Positions 52,952 through 62,668 of a stretch of DNA of 64,000 nt are shown piece after piece. A model generated the notes under the pieces. The model ran no database searches, was not told where the DNA came from, and saw only the letters and a list, made by a program, of their open reading frames with translations. Made by a program: the position numbers and the translations under genes. How positions within the stretch are numbered: the stretch's first letter is position 1; each line of letters opens with the position of its first letter. Source of the DNA: Pelosinus sp. UFO1. GTDB taxonomy: Bacteria > Bacillota > Negativicutes > DSM-13327. Location of the stretch: positions 372,001-436,000 of the forward strand of contig NZ_CP008852.1 of NCBI RefSeq assembly GCF_000725345.1, written 5' to 3'.

Positions 52952-53617
52952 TTACAGTTTAAAGGCAAAGAGACAAGAGATACCTTTCATAGTGTAGTTT
53001 TCTTTGCCACTAATTACTGATAGTGCTTTGAGGTCGACATTGTTAACTTCACGTTCTGCATAAGAAAGATTGAATGTCGAAGATTTTGACATCTTATAGC
53101 TAATGCCTACTTCTTTTAACGATACATCTTTACCAGTGAGTAAAGTTGCAAATAGGGTATATTTATCACTTAGCTGTTGCGTCCCAGTCAGGCCAAAATG
53201 CAAAGCCGACTTAGAGGCAGGATCCACGTAGTTACCATAGGATATTTTAGTGTTTTCATAACCTGCAATAAAAGTAAGGTTCGGATTTACCTTGTATAGT
53301 AAATTAAGATCACGAGGTTTCGATTCAGCATATGTTGTCTTTGTCAATATAGTAGAGTCTTTCGATACGAAGAGTCCTTGTTTGTACTGGACTGCTAAAT
53401 GGTCGTTTAAACCAGTGGTCACTGCAGCCTTAAAACCAAACTTACCAGTTACATCGGCTGGAACTTTTCCTCTACCACTCACTTTAGAATTGAGGGTGCT
53501 TCCGATTTCTAAAGTCGTGGCTCCTTTTTCAAACTCTGTTGTAGGAGAGGCAAAGGTATTATCTGCTATCATGATGAGTCCCGTTGTTAGTGTTAATGCA
53601 GCGATTAATTTGCGCAT
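52952..53617 (-). CDS. Exported beta-barrel-like outer-membrane protein
   Basis: 221 residues with a signal peptide ending near TFAS. The mature part alternates hydrophobic and polar residues and has repeated strand-like units (LHFGLTGTQQLSDKYTLFAT, NLSYAEREVNN), ending in LFAFKL. The pattern fits a small outer-membrane barrel, in keeping with a diderm cell. No precise family assigned. AGGAGG lies before the ATG. Confidence 0.7.
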   Translation of the reverse strand: MRKLIAALTLTTGLIMIADNTFASPTTEFEKGATTLEIGSTLNSKVSGRGKVPADVTGKFGFKAAVTTGLNDHLAVQYKQGLFVSKDSTILTKTTYAESKPRDLNLLYKVNPNLTFIAGYENTKISYGNYVDPASKSALHFGLTGTQQLSDKYTLFATLLTGKDVSLKEVGISYKMSKSSTFNLSYAEREVNNVDLKALSVISGKENYTMKGISCLFAFKL

Positions 53618-53860
53618 GTTTCCTCCTTAGTATGTTTCCTTGTTTATACACCACATTTGTAGTTGCAAAAGTTGCTTTTACAGGGCTCAAAATGGCTATT
53701 GCTTATTTTACCATAAAAAAATATTGTGACAAATAGAGACTGGCCAGTCTCTTGCGGGTTAATGTAGCTCTCTAAATTTGTTATTTATAAATTGTAGATT
53801 ATTTGGGTGGAGGAAATTCTTTGTCGATTTGGGAGAGGATAATGAATTATAGGAGTTGAA

Positions 53861-53902
53861 ATGAACAAGATAAAGCAATTGAAAGATGGTGAGTCATACT
53901 GA
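53861..53902 (+). other. 13-codon open frame with ribosome site before the AEC gene
   Basis: ATG at 53861, preceded by AGGAG, encodes MNKIKQLKDGESY and stops 3 bp before the AEC transporter start. It could be a leader peptide that couples translation. The peptide has no run of one amino acid that would mark classical attenuation. Confidence 0.35.
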
Positions 53903-53905
53903 CCT

Positions 53906-54853
53906 ATGGATATAAAAATGAAACTGCTTCTATTTATTGTTGATTTATTAGCACCGTTAACAATCGGTTATTTTTGCCGATTCCAAAAGATAGTTCCAGA
54001 ATCGGTTTTTAACAAAATGATTTTAAACAACATCCTTGTGATTTATCCCGCCTTATCTTGTCTGAGTTTTTGGATTTTACCTCTTAATTATGGACTAATT
54101 TGGTTACCCATGATGGGACTCTTAATGGGCATTATTCCAGGAATCATTGCTTACTTTGTTGCTGAGTATAAGTATACTAGTGATCTAGATAGGGGAAGTT
54201 ACGTAATGTCTGCTATTTTATCAAATTTGGGAACGATTGGCGGGCTATGTATATTTCTGCTATATGGTGAAACTGGGTATGCTTATCAACAGCTGGTAGT
54301 TTTATTTCAATATATTTTAATGTTTATGTTTTGTTATCCTTTGGCTCAGTATTATTATCAACGTTCTCAAAGTAGAGTTGAGGTTAAGGCAGTATCAATC
54401 AAATCTGTTTTATTCAGCCGCAACCAATTAGCGATTGTTGGTATATTGTGCGGGGTCGTACTACAAATAATAGGGATACCAAGACCGCAAATGCTAGGTG
54501 GCTTCGCTGAAATTTTAATTCATGTTGGAGCCTGGACCGCTCTAATCCCAGTTGGCTATTCGATTGATTTTGCCAAATTAAAAGAGCATTATCATAGTAT
54601 TAAAGATATAACCTTAATAAAATTTGTATTTACTCCTCTACTAATTTATGGAATGGCAAGAATGGTGATGTCTGAAGAAAAAATGATCAATACCATATTG
54701 GTTTTATCTTGTATGCCGACGGCTGTAAACGCTGTTATTACTTCACGAATATATCATCTTAATATTCATATCTCGATAGCTTCCTTTATCATAACAACAA
54801 TCGTATTTTTATTAGTTGTTTATCCCGTATTATTTTTAGGGTTAGCGTTGTAA
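53906..54853 (+). CDS. AEC (auxin efflux carrier) family permease
   Basis: 315 residues, about ten helices. The segment VMSAILSNLGTIGGLCIFLL (about residues 100-119) matches the conserved AEC crossover, and MPTAVNAVITSRIYHL is near the C-terminus. Bacterial members move malate, lactate or other organic acids. Substrate unknown. A GGTGAG site lies inside the preceding 13-codon frame. Confidence 0.85.
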   Translation: MDIKMKLLLFIVDLLAPLTIGYFCRFQKIVPESVFNKMILNNILVIYPALSCLSFWILPLNYGLIWLPMMGLLMGIIPGIIAYFVAEYKYTSDLDRGSYVMSAILSNLGTIGGLCIFLLYGETGYAYQQLVVLFQYILMFMFCYPLAQYYYQRSQSRVEVKAVSIKSVLFSRNQLAIVGILCGVVLQIIGIPRPQMLGGFAEILIHVGAWTALIPVGYSIDFAKLKEHYHSIKDITLIKFVFTPLLIYGMARMVMSEEKMINTILVLSCMPTAVNAVITSRIYHLNIHISIASFIITTIVFLLVVYPVLFLGLAL

Positions 54854-54953
54854 GAGAAGTATTTATACATTACTGGAGTAAACCTTTAGAAAAAATCGAT
54901 TTACTAGTATAATAAGGGGAACGTTTTAATTTGTGATAAGGGAGACGATATAT

Positions 54954-56321
54954 ATGTTAATTGATAAGCAGACAAATTTTGCAAAGGAAAGGCTCTCCTT
55001 TAATGAAATAGATGAGGGTTTTACAACGAAAGAGGCAATTGCTGAGGCTAAGCGATGTTTAAATTGCCCGAAGCCACTGTGCCGTGCTGGCTGCCCTATT
55101 GAAAATGAAATTCCCAGCTTTATTTTAGCGCTAGCAAAAGGTAATATTGGGGAAGCCAGTACTATAATTGCACGCCGCAGTAATCTCCCTGCCGTTTGCG
55201 GGCGGGTTTGCCCACACGAAAAACAATGTGAAGGTGCCTGCATTCTTAATAAAAAGAATTGCGGAATTCAGATCGGTAAACTGGAACGCTTTATTGCTGA
55301 TTTTGATGCGGAAATGAGTATAGATAGACCTAAGTGCGCTTCTTTGGTAAACGGTAAGATTGCAGTAATTGGTTCTGGTCCAGCTGGATTGACTGTGGCT
55401 GGAGATCTTGCCAAGCTGGGCTTTGAAGTTATTATCTTTGAATCACAAGAGGAACCGGGTGGAGTCTTAATGTATGGAATTCCTGAATTTCGTTTAGGGA
55501 AGGAAATTGTCCGTCGAGAAATTAAAAGAATTGAAGAACTAGGAGTTACGATCAAGACGAATGTTTTAGTTGGACAGGATCTTACTGTAGACGAATTATT
55601 TGCAGAAGGTTTTGATGCGATCTTCATTGGGACAGGTACTGTACTGCCCAAAATAATTGATATTCCGGGGAAAGATTTAGTGGGCGTGATACAGGCAACG
55701 TATCTACTTAGAATGGTGACCTTAATTCGAACAGAAAAAATTGATGAAAAAGAAATTCCTGTGAACCCTCATGATCGAGTAGTAGTCATTGGGGCCGGAA
55801 ATGTAGCCATGGATGCTGCCCGTACCGCAGTGCGTTTGGGAGCTGCTAAGGTTACCGTTGTCTATCGTCGCACGGAGAATGACATTACAGCCTTACATTC
55901 TGAGTATGAAGCGGCAAAAGCAGAAGGGGTGGAATTTAAGTGGCTATCAAGTCCTACTTCGATTCTAGGAACAGATCAGGTTATCGGGCTAGAATATGAA
56001 GTTCAGGAAATTGATGGAGAAGGAAAGGTCTACGGAACAGGAAAAAGAGAAGTGATTGAGGCCGATAAAATTGTTCCTGCAATCGGCCAACGTCCAGCGG
56101 CTCGAATCGTATCCACTACTCAAGGAATTGATGTTAATGCCAATGGATATGTAGTTACCCGTGATCGCCCTTATGGTATGACAACTCGTAAAGGTGTTTT
56201 TGCAGGGGGAGATGTTGTGCATGAACCTGCCACTGTAGTGTTAGCAATGAAAGAAGCTAAAAAATTAGCAGCAGGGATCGCTCAATATGTGGAAGCAAAG
56301 AAACTAATTGAGAATTGCTAA
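54954..56321 (+). CDS. GltD-like NADPH-dependent glutamate synthase / FAD oxidoreductase
   Basis: 455 residues. N-terminal Fe-S cysteines (CLNCPKPLCRAGCP, about residues 35-48) and a second cluster in VCPHEKQCEGACIL are followed by FAD-binding IGSGPAGLTVAGDLAK and NADPH-binding VIGAGNVAMDAARTA. It resembles the glutamate synthase small subunit. No large-subunit gene is beside it, so it may be a stand-alone GltA-type enzyme or an NfnB-like/sulfide dehydrogenase subunit. ATG at 54954 has AAGGGAG 9 bp upstream. Confidence 0.88.
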   Translation: MLIDKQTNFAKERLSFNEIDEGFTTKEAIAEAKRCLNCPKPLCRAGCPIENEIPSFILALAKGNIGEASTIIARRSNLPAVCGRVCPHEKQCEGACILNKKNCGIQIGKLERFIADFDAEMSIDRPKCASLVNGKIAVIGSGPAGLTVAGDLAKLGFEVIIFESQEEPGGVLMYGIPEFRLGKEIVRREIKRIEELGVTIKTNVLVGQDLTVDELFAEGFDAIFIGTGTVLPKIIDIPGKDLVGVIQATYLLRMVTLIRTEKIDEKEIPVNPHDRVVVIGAGNVAMDAARTAVRLGAAKVTVVYRRTENDITALHSEYEAAKAEGVEFKWLSSPTSILGTDQVIGLEYEVQEIDGEGKVYGTGKREVIEADKIVPAIGQRPAARIVSTTQGIDVNANGYVVTRDRPYGMTTRKGVFAGGDVVHEPATVVLAMKEAKKLAAGIAQYVEAKKLIENC

Positions 56322-56366
56322 AAGATAGTAAAAAATTCTTCTAGAAGCCTAAGAATCGCTACATCT

Positions 56367-56412
56367 GAAGGGACTGTATTGAAATGTTATTTCAACACAG
56401 TCCCTTCTTTTT
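56367..56412 (+). terminator. Terminator of the gltD-like gene
   Basis: GAAGGGACTGT pairs with ACAGTCCCTTC, with an inner ATTGAAAT/ATTTCAA stem and a T-tail. Confidence 0.88.
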
Positions 56413-56614
56413 AGATAATATTAACTCTACATTAAGTTGACAATTCCTATAAAAATAGTACTGCATAACTTGTTGCTAAAATGTGATTTAGTGTAGAACG
56501 GATTCTTTGATTAGCACTCTATTAGTTCATTTTTGCCATAATGTTAGTGAAAGATGTTAAACTTCTGATTATTCAAATAATAAAGTAAAATAAATATGGA
56601 AGTAGGTGAAAGTT

Positions 56615-58726
56615 ATGTTACTAAATGAACGCCGTTGTAGTGTGCTTCTTGATATTTTAGAAAACGAAGGTTGGGTTCGGATTCGAGATTTGGCTCAACG
56701 TTTTCATGTTAGTGACCGTACCATCCGTTATGACTTGGATGTAGTGGATGATTTTTTGCACTTTAACAATCTATCGCTACTGATTCGCAAACAAAACGGG
56801 GGCGTGAAGTTTGTAGAATCATTAGAAGAGAAACATAAGCTATTAAGATTGTTTCAACATTTGGGATTATATCAGTACGTGATGTCATCTAGTGAACGGC
56901 TGCAGAGAATTTTGGCGGAATTATTATATGTTAAAGATTATATTAGAATTAATGACCTAGCTACTATTTTATATGTTAGTCGAGGAACGGTAATAAAGGA
57001 TTTGCAGAAGGTACGTGAATGGTTAGAAGTACGGCATTTAGAATTACGATCAATTCCTAAGTATGGGATCAAAATTGTAGGACCAGAAAGAGAATTCCGC
57101 CAGGCTGTTGTAGAACTTCTGCGTAAAAATTTGTCTTTACCGTCTATGTTGGAATGGATTACAACAGCGGAAACCAATTGGGGCGACAAGCAGTTATTTA
57201 AAAATTGGTTGGAGGACATTGATATATCCTTCCTGCAAACTTATATTAGACAATTAGAAAAAGAGTTGCAGGTTATATTTTCAGATGTAGCATTTAGTGG
57301 GTTGGTAATTTACCTGATTGTTTCTATTCATAGAATCAAAGGCGGACGTGATATTATTGTTGGTCAGTCAGAGCTAGGAGTTCTGCAGAATTCACGTACA
57401 TTTGCTATTGCACTTACCACCATTTCTCTTTTAGAAGAAAGATTTGATGTATCGATTCCTATTGATGAAGTCAGCCTTTTTACTGAATATATTTTAGGAA
57501 GTAATGTTGCATCTTCAACAGTAGAAGAACAAGAAAGTGGAACTGAAATGCAGATGTTAGTCTGTAATCTAATTGCGCATGTAAGCCAGGATTTACCTTA
57601 TGATTTGACAGAAGATCATCAATTATTTGAAGGACTCCTGGAAGAAGTACGCCCTACACTGTACAGAGTAAAATATGGACTAAGCTTGGAAAACCCATAT
57701 TTGGATGAAGTCAGGTCTAGTTACCCTATATTGTTTGAATCAGTGAAAAAACATATAAAATCTTTGGAAAATTATATTGGTGGCCAGCTATTAGATGAAG
57801 AAATCAGCTATCTAACGGTTCATTTTAGTGCTGCTCTTGAAAAAATGAGGAACAGTAAAAAAAATCGGCCATCAGTTCTTGTCATTTGTGCGACAGGTAA
57901 GGGAACCGCTAATTTACTTTCTTCCCGTCTACAATCTTTATTTGATATAAAAATTGTCGGTGTAGCACCTTGCCGTCAAGTTCAAATGCTATTAGAAAGC
58001 CGCCAGGTAGACATTATCGTATCTACGGTACCGATTACTCCCGTACATGTACCTATACTAATTGTTAATCCTCTACTGCCTCCCCATGATATTGCATTAT
58101 TAGAAAATCACATGGATAAAGCAAAAGAGACCTCTTCCGTTGATGATATTGTTAAAGTTATTGAAAAATACTGCAGCATTCAGGACTATCCTCAATTACG
58201 CCGTGAGTTAGACAACATGCTGAATGCTTCTTTAGAAGAAGCACAAATAAGTTCCAATCCGCCGTCTTTATATCAGTTATTACCTGCCGCGAATATTAGA
58301 CTGGATGTGCCTGCTCAGAGTTGGCGAGATGCTATTTACCAGGCCGGAAATGTATTGTATCAAGAGGGCTATATTGAACATGCATATACGCAAGCAATGA
58401 TTGACGTAGTAGATAAGATGGGACCTTATATTGTTTTTTGGAAGGGCGTTGCCCTGCCTCACGCAGATATTGATTGCGGAGTAAAAAAATCTGGCTTCAG
58501 CTTTATTCGACTAAGAGAACCCGTTTCTTTTGGATCACAGGATAATGATCCAGTAGATATAATATTTGCTCTGGCAGCAGTAGATCATTCTGCTCATGTT
58601 ATTGCACTGCTAGAATTAACTAATATTCTCAGTAGTCCGGAGAAAGTAGCATACCTTCGTAGTGAGAATGATATCGAAAAAATAACTCAAGTACTTCTGT
58701 CCTGGTCTGATACCAAGACAATTTAA
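56615..58726 (+). CDS. PRD-containing transcriptional activator (BglG/MtlR-type) of the downstream PTS
   Basis: About 703 residues. Order: N-terminal HTH_11 (RFHVSDRTIRYDLDVVDDF) and a second HTH, two PRD domains (about 190-400), an EIIB-like domain with Cys in VICATGKGTANLL near 425, and an EIIA-like domain with a probable phospho-His in LPHADIDCGVKKSG near 615. PTS phosphorylation of these domains switches the activator. ATG at 56615 has AGGTGA upstream; GTG at 56606 is an alternative. It lies 58 bp before the PTS EIIA gene and almost certainly controls that operon. Confidence 0.9.
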   Translation: MLLNERRCSVLLDILENEGWVRIRDLAQRFHVSDRTIRYDLDVVDDFLHFNNLSLLIRKQNGGVKFVESLEEKHKLLRLFQHLGLYQYVMSSSERLQRILAELLYVKDYIRINDLATILYVSRGTVIKDLQKVREWLEVRHLELRSIPKYGIKIVGPEREFRQAVVELLRKNLSLPSMLEWITTAETNWGDKQLFKNWLEDIDISFLQTYIRQLEKELQVIFSDVAFSGLVIYLIVSIHRIKGGRDIIVGQSELGVLQNSRTFAIALTTISLLEERFDVSIPIDEVSLFTEYILGSNVASSTVEEQESGTEMQMLVCNLIAHVSQDLPYDLTEDHQLFEGLLEEVRPTLYRVKYGLSLENPYLDEVRSSYPILFESVKKHIKSLENYIGGQLLDEEISYLTVHFSAALEKMRNSKKNRPSVLVICATGKGTANLLSSRLQSLFDIKIVGVAPCRQVQMLLESRQVDIIVSTVPITPVHVPILIVNPLLPPHDIALLENHMDKAKETSSVDDIVKVIEKYCSIQDYPQLRRELDNMLNASLEEAQISSNPPSLYQLLPAANIRLDVPAQSWRDAIYQAGNVLYQEGYIEHAYTQAMIDVVDKMGPYIVFWKGVALPHADIDCGVKKSGFSFIRLREPVSFGSQDNDPVDIIFALAAVDHSAHVIALLELTNILSSPEKVAYLRSENDIEKITQVLLSWSDTKTI

Positions 58727-58784
58727 ATATGAAATTTCCCGGTTCATTTGTGATTGGGAAAAGAAGGGTAGGAGATTTACAGAT

Positions 58785-59264
58785 ATGAGTGGCAACCAAG
58801 TTTTGTCAGCAGATTTAATAGTATCGCAGTTAGTGGCTGCAAGTTTTCAAGAAATAATCCAATCTCTTGGTAATAAATTACATGATTTTGGTTATGTAAA
58901 AAATTCTTATGTACCAGCGGTTATAAAGCGAGAGGGAATATTTCCGACAGGTCTTCCCCTTGGTAATATTAATGTAGCTATTCCACATACGGATGTGGAG
59001 CATGTGAATAGACCAGCGATTGCTGTAGCGACTTTAGCTCATCCAGTAACTTTTGGTAATATGGGTGATCCAGGTAATAAGCTGGAGGTTAGCATCGTTT
59101 TTTTATTAGCAATGAAGGAGCCTCATGCGCAAGTCGATTTGTTACAAAATCTAGTTGAGACCTTTCAGAACCCTGAAGTTTTAGAAAATTTACTGGGAGC
59201 TACGGACTCAAAAGAAATCGAAAAGATTTTACAACAGTATTTAAAACTAAAGGAGGTTCATTAA
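58785..59264 (+). CDS. PTS EIIA, fructose/galactitol family
   Basis: 159 residues with the phosphorylated His68 in INVAIPHTDVEHV. Typical PTS_EIIA_2 length. It phosphorylates the EIIB encoded at 60937. Strong GTAGGAG site. The dehydratase gene begins 2 bp after its stop, so the genes are translationally coupled. Confidence 0.92.
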   Translation: MSGNQVLSADLIVSQLVAASFQEIIQSLGNKLHDFGYVKNSYVPAVIKREGIFPTGLPLGNINVAIPHTDVEHVNRPAIAVATLAHPVTFGNMGDPGNKLEVSIVFLLAMKEPHAQVDLLQNLVETFQNPEVLENLLGATDSKEIEKILQQYLKLKEVH

Positions 59265-59266
59265 GA

Positions 59267-60904
59267 ATGGAACGCGCAATTGATCGTTTAGAACCCTACC
59301 AAAGGGCCATAGCCAAAGTTCATCTTGCGTCTGCAGGAATCTCTTTAGATGCACTGGACGGAAAGCCTTTAATTGCTGTTGCGAATAGCTGGAATGAAGT
59401 ATGTCCTGGTCATGAGCCTTTACTGAAGTTGGCTGAAGCTGTTAAGAACGGTATACGGGCAGCGGGTGGGGAGCCCGTTGAATTTAATACTATTGGTATG
59501 TGTGATGGTATCAGCCAAGGGCATCTTGGTATGAGATATACATTGCCACATCGTGACATTATCGCCGACTCTGTAGAAGTAATGGTTCTCGGCCATGGTG
59601 TGTTTGATGGGATGGTCTTATTAGGCTCTTGCGACAAGATTATTCCAGGCATGATGCAGGCAGCTTTACGCATCAATCTTCCATCTGTGATAGTCACTGC
59701 TGGCACTTCTGTGCCAGAATGTAAGCCATCCGATTCAAAAAAATTACGTACTAGGTTTCTAGCAGGTGAAATAACAGAGCGCCAACTAATTGAAGGATCG
59801 CTCCAGTATTATTCTGGACCAGGAGTATGTCCCTTTTTTGGTACTGCCAACACGATGGCGGTTCTCTGTGAGGCAATAGGACTGATGTTGCCAGGTAGCA
59901 GCGTACTCCCCGCACCAACCAGCCTTCGTCGATTTTCTGCTGAAAAATCTGGTATGGCAGTAATGGAGATGATTAAACAAGGTATCAGACCAAGGGATAT
60001 TGCAACAACGGATGCATTTTATAATGCGCTGGTGGTGCTAAATGCTTTAGGTGGCTCATTGAATGCCTTTCTTCATCTTCCAGCTATCGCCGCTGAGGCA
60101 GGGATCTCTTTATCATGGGATAGTTTTGCTGAAGTGAGTGATAAGACTCCGCTATTGTCAGCGCTTGTGCCAAATGGTAATCAGACAGTATACGATTTAT
60201 ATCGTGCTGGTGGTTTACCTTCTGTACTTAAGGAACTTCAACCTCTGCTTAAAATGGAAGCAAAAACCGTAGGCGGGATAACCATTGGCGATGTTGCTCG
60301 TGGAGCTTCTGAGGGGGATCGAGATGTGATTAAGGCTTTTGATAAACCTCTTGCCCCAACTGGTGGGGTTCAAGTACTTTATGGTTCGCTGGCACCATGT
60401 GGAGCATTGGTCAAAGCTTCTGCTGTACCAGAAGAGCAACATATATTTAGTGGACCAGCCATTGTATTTGAAAGTGAGGAAGCGTGCCACAATGCCTTGC
60501 ATGAAAATAAAATTAAACCTGGTCAAGTAGTGGTTGTCCGTTATGAAGGGCCTAAAGGCGGTCCTGGTATGCGAGAATTGCATAGGGTCACCGAGGTGCT
60601 AAAAGGAGTTCCCAATACGGCGTTAATAACAGATGGCCGTTTTTCCGGGGCCAGTGCAGGCTTAAGTATTGGTTATTTGTGTCCTGAAGCAGCAGAAGGA
60701 GGGCCCATTGCTTTAATTAAAGATGGTGATGAAATTACTATTAGTCTTAAGGAAGGCACCGTTAATTTAAATGTGGATCCTATGGAATTGAAACGTCGGA
60801 GCTTAAACTGGCAAGCGTTGGTGAAAGATACTGGTTCAAATTTACTGCTTAGGTATAGCAAGCAGGTTGGCCCAACCGTCAAAGGAGCAATCTGGGGACT
60901 ATAA
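59267..60904 (+). CDS. IlvD/Edd family dehydratase (probable sugar-acid dehydratase)
   Basis: 545 residues. Fe-S cysteines and active-site parts are seen in IGMCDGISQGHLGMRYTLPH (about 70-90), LLGSCDKIIPGMMQAA (about 118-133) and GVCPFFGTANTMAVL (about 184-198), with DGRFSGASAGLSIGYLCPEA near 450. IlvD makes branched-chain keto acids; Edd-type members dehydrate gluconate-type acids. With a PTS before it and a KDPG aldolase after it, it most likely dehydrates a phosphorylated or free aldonic acid to a 2-keto-3-deoxy acid. The exact sugar is unknown. Confidence 0.85.
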   Translation: MERAIDRLEPYQRAIAKVHLASAGISLDALDGKPLIAVANSWNEVCPGHEPLLKLAEAVKNGIRAAGGEPVEFNTIGMCDGISQGHLGMRYTLPHRDIIADSVEVMVLGHGVFDGMVLLGSCDKIIPGMMQAALRINLPSVIVTAGTSVPECKPSDSKKLRTRFLAGEITERQLIEGSLQYYSGPGVCPFFGTANTMAVLCEAIGLMLPGSSVLPAPTSLRRFSAEKSGMAVMEMIKQGIRPRDIATTDAFYNALVVLNALGGSLNAFLHLPAIAAEAGISLSWDSFAEVSDKTPLLSALVPNGNQTVYDLYRAGGLPSVLKELQPLLKMEAKTVGGITIGDVARGASEGDRDVIKAFDKPLAPTGGVQVLYGSLAPCGALVKASAVPEEQHIFSGPAIVFESEEACHNALHENKIKPGQVVVVRYEGPKGGPGMRELHRVTEVLKGVPNTALITDGRFSGASAGLSIGYLCPEAAEGGPIALIKDGDEITISLKEGTVNLNVDPMELKRRSLNWQALVKDTGSNLLLRYSKQVGPTVKGAIWGL

Positions 60905-60936
60905 ATAGTAAAAATTATAGTTAGGGGGATTCTGTA

Positions 60937-61233
60937 ATGGCAAAAAGAGTATTAGTATTATGTGGCAATGGGGTAGCGACTTCTACGGTGGCTTGTAAGA
61001 AAATTCAGGATTATATGGCAGGTGCCCATGTTCGCTGTGAAGTAATTCAGGCCAAAATCGGAGAATTAGCTTCCTATGCTGATAAAGTGGATGTAATTGT
61101 CTTAATGGCAATGGGGGCAGCGCTTCCAGAAATAGCAAACAAACCGCTGCTAATTAAGGGGCTTCCTTTTCTCACTGGCATGGGTTTACCAGAAACATTA
61201 GAACAAATCAAACAACATATACAAAAAAATTAA
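60937..61233 (+). CDS. PTS EIIB, galactitol family
   Basis: 98 residues with the phospho-Cys9 in VLVLCGNGVATST, typical of EIIB-Gat. It passes phosphate to the substrate carried by IIC at 61249. GGGGGA site upstream. Confidence 0.9.
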   Translation: MAKRVLVLCGNGVATSTVACKKIQDYMAGAHVRCEVIQAKIGELASYADKVDVIVLMAMGAALPEIANKPLLIKGLPFLTGMGLPETLEQIKQHIQKN

Positions 61234-61248
61234 AAAGGGGAATGTGAA

Positions 61249-62643
61249 ATGGAGTTAATTGGAAGTTACTTTAAGGCGATATTCGATTTTGGACCTAATA
61301 TTGTACTCCCGTGTTTCATCTTTTTGTTTGCTTTGGCCTTAGGAACTAAACCAGGAAAAGCCATACGCGCAGCTATTTTTATTGCTATTGCCCTTATCGG
61401 TATCAAGATGGTTGTCGGTTTTATGGGTGATAATTTAGGGCCAGCAATGAAGGCACTATCAAAAAATTCAGGAATTAAATTAGATATTATGGATGTAGGT
61501 TGGGGCGCTGTCGCGGCGGCTATTTGGGCCACTCCTATGGGAGCTATTGGCATTCCACTATTACTACTATTTAATTTTGTATTACTTTATTTTCGTGTTA
61601 CAAAAACGTTAATGGTTGATATTTGGAACTACCACCATTTGATAACCGTCGGTGTACTCACTTATTTCGCGACAGATAATGTGTATCTTGGTTTTGTCGG
61701 CATGCTGCTAGCGTCTTTAATTACTTGGTTACTTGCGGATTGGGCAGCACCATTCCTGCAAAAATTCTATGGTCTACCAGGAATTACCATGCCTACGTTG
61801 TCTTCTATATCCGAGTGTCTTATTGCAGCGCCAATGAACGAATTACTAGACCGTATTCCAGTTGTGAGAGATATTCGTGGTAATTTTAGTTCGGTTAAAA
61901 AATACCTTGGTGTGTTTGGAGAGCCGGCAGTACTTGCTGTAATTATCGGTATGGGCATTGGATTTATGGCCAAATATTCCATGAAAGATTCTTTAAATTT
62001 AGCCATGAACCTAGCTGCAGTGATGATCATTTTACCTAAGGTAGTTGCTATTTTAATGGAAGGCTTAATGCCGATACAAGAAGCCAGCCAAGAGTTTCTC
62101 CACAAACATATGGGTGGTCGAGAGATCTTCTTAGGACTTGATTCTGCCATATCAATTGGCCACCCTTCCGTTTTAACAGCGGCACTACTCTTGACACCTT
62201 TCGTATTGGTACTGGCTGCTATTTTACCAGGTAATCAAATGCTTCCCTTTGCTGATATTACGGTAATCCCTTTCCGGATTGCTTTCGTTGTGGCGCTGGT
62301 TAATGGCAACGTATTTCGTACCTTGCTGATTGGTGCGGTTGTACTCGTACAAATATTGTTGTGTGGTACTGTAACCTCACCTGTTTTGACAAAAATATTT
62401 TTATCCGTTGGAGGCAAAATTCCTGAAGGGGCTATCGGTGTTGCCTCATTCTCAGGTGGCTCTTTATTTGTCACCTATGCAATTATGCAAACGTTGTCTT
62501 TCGTTTTGAGTGGTGTAATCATTTCGGCTGTTGTTTTTGGACTCTTCCTGCTAGTAGCAAAATCACAAGCTCGCAAAGCAGTTCAATTAATGGAAACGGA
62601 AGAAGAAAACACTTATGCTGGTATAAAGAATATTCAAGGTTAA
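61249..62643 (+). CDS. PTS EIIC, galactitol family permease
   Basis: 464 residues, polytopic, with PNIVLPCFIFLFALALGTKP near the start, WGAVAAAIWATPMGAIG, and the conserved GLDSAISIGHPSVL near residue 300. EIIC-Gat homologues carry hexitols or, in operons with dehydratases, sugar acids. GGGG lies before the ATG; 15 bp after EIIB. Confidence 0.92.
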   Translation: MELIGSYFKAIFDFGPNIVLPCFIFLFALALGTKPGKAIRAAIFIAIALIGIKMVVGFMGDNLGPAMKALSKNSGIKLDIMDVGWGAVAAAIWATPMGAIGIPLLLLFNFVLLYFRVTKTLMVDIWNYHHLITVGVLTYFATDNVYLGFVGMLLASLITWLLADWAAPFLQKFYGLPGITMPTLSSISECLIAAPMNELLDRIPVVRDIRGNFSSVKKYLGVFGEPAVLAVIIGMGIGFMAKYSMKDSLNLAMNLAAVMIILPKVVAILMEGLMPIQEASQEFLHKHMGGREIFLGLDSAISIGHPSVLTAALLLTPFVLVLAAILPGNQMLPFADITVIPFRIAFVVALVNGNVFRTLLIGAVVLVQILLCGTVTSPVLTKIFLSVGGKIPEGAIGVASFSGGSLFVTYAIMQTLSFVLSGVIISAVVFGLFLLVAKSQARKAVQLMETEEENTYAGIKNIQG

Positions 62644-62668
62644 AAACTGAAAAAGGGAGGGTGATTTC

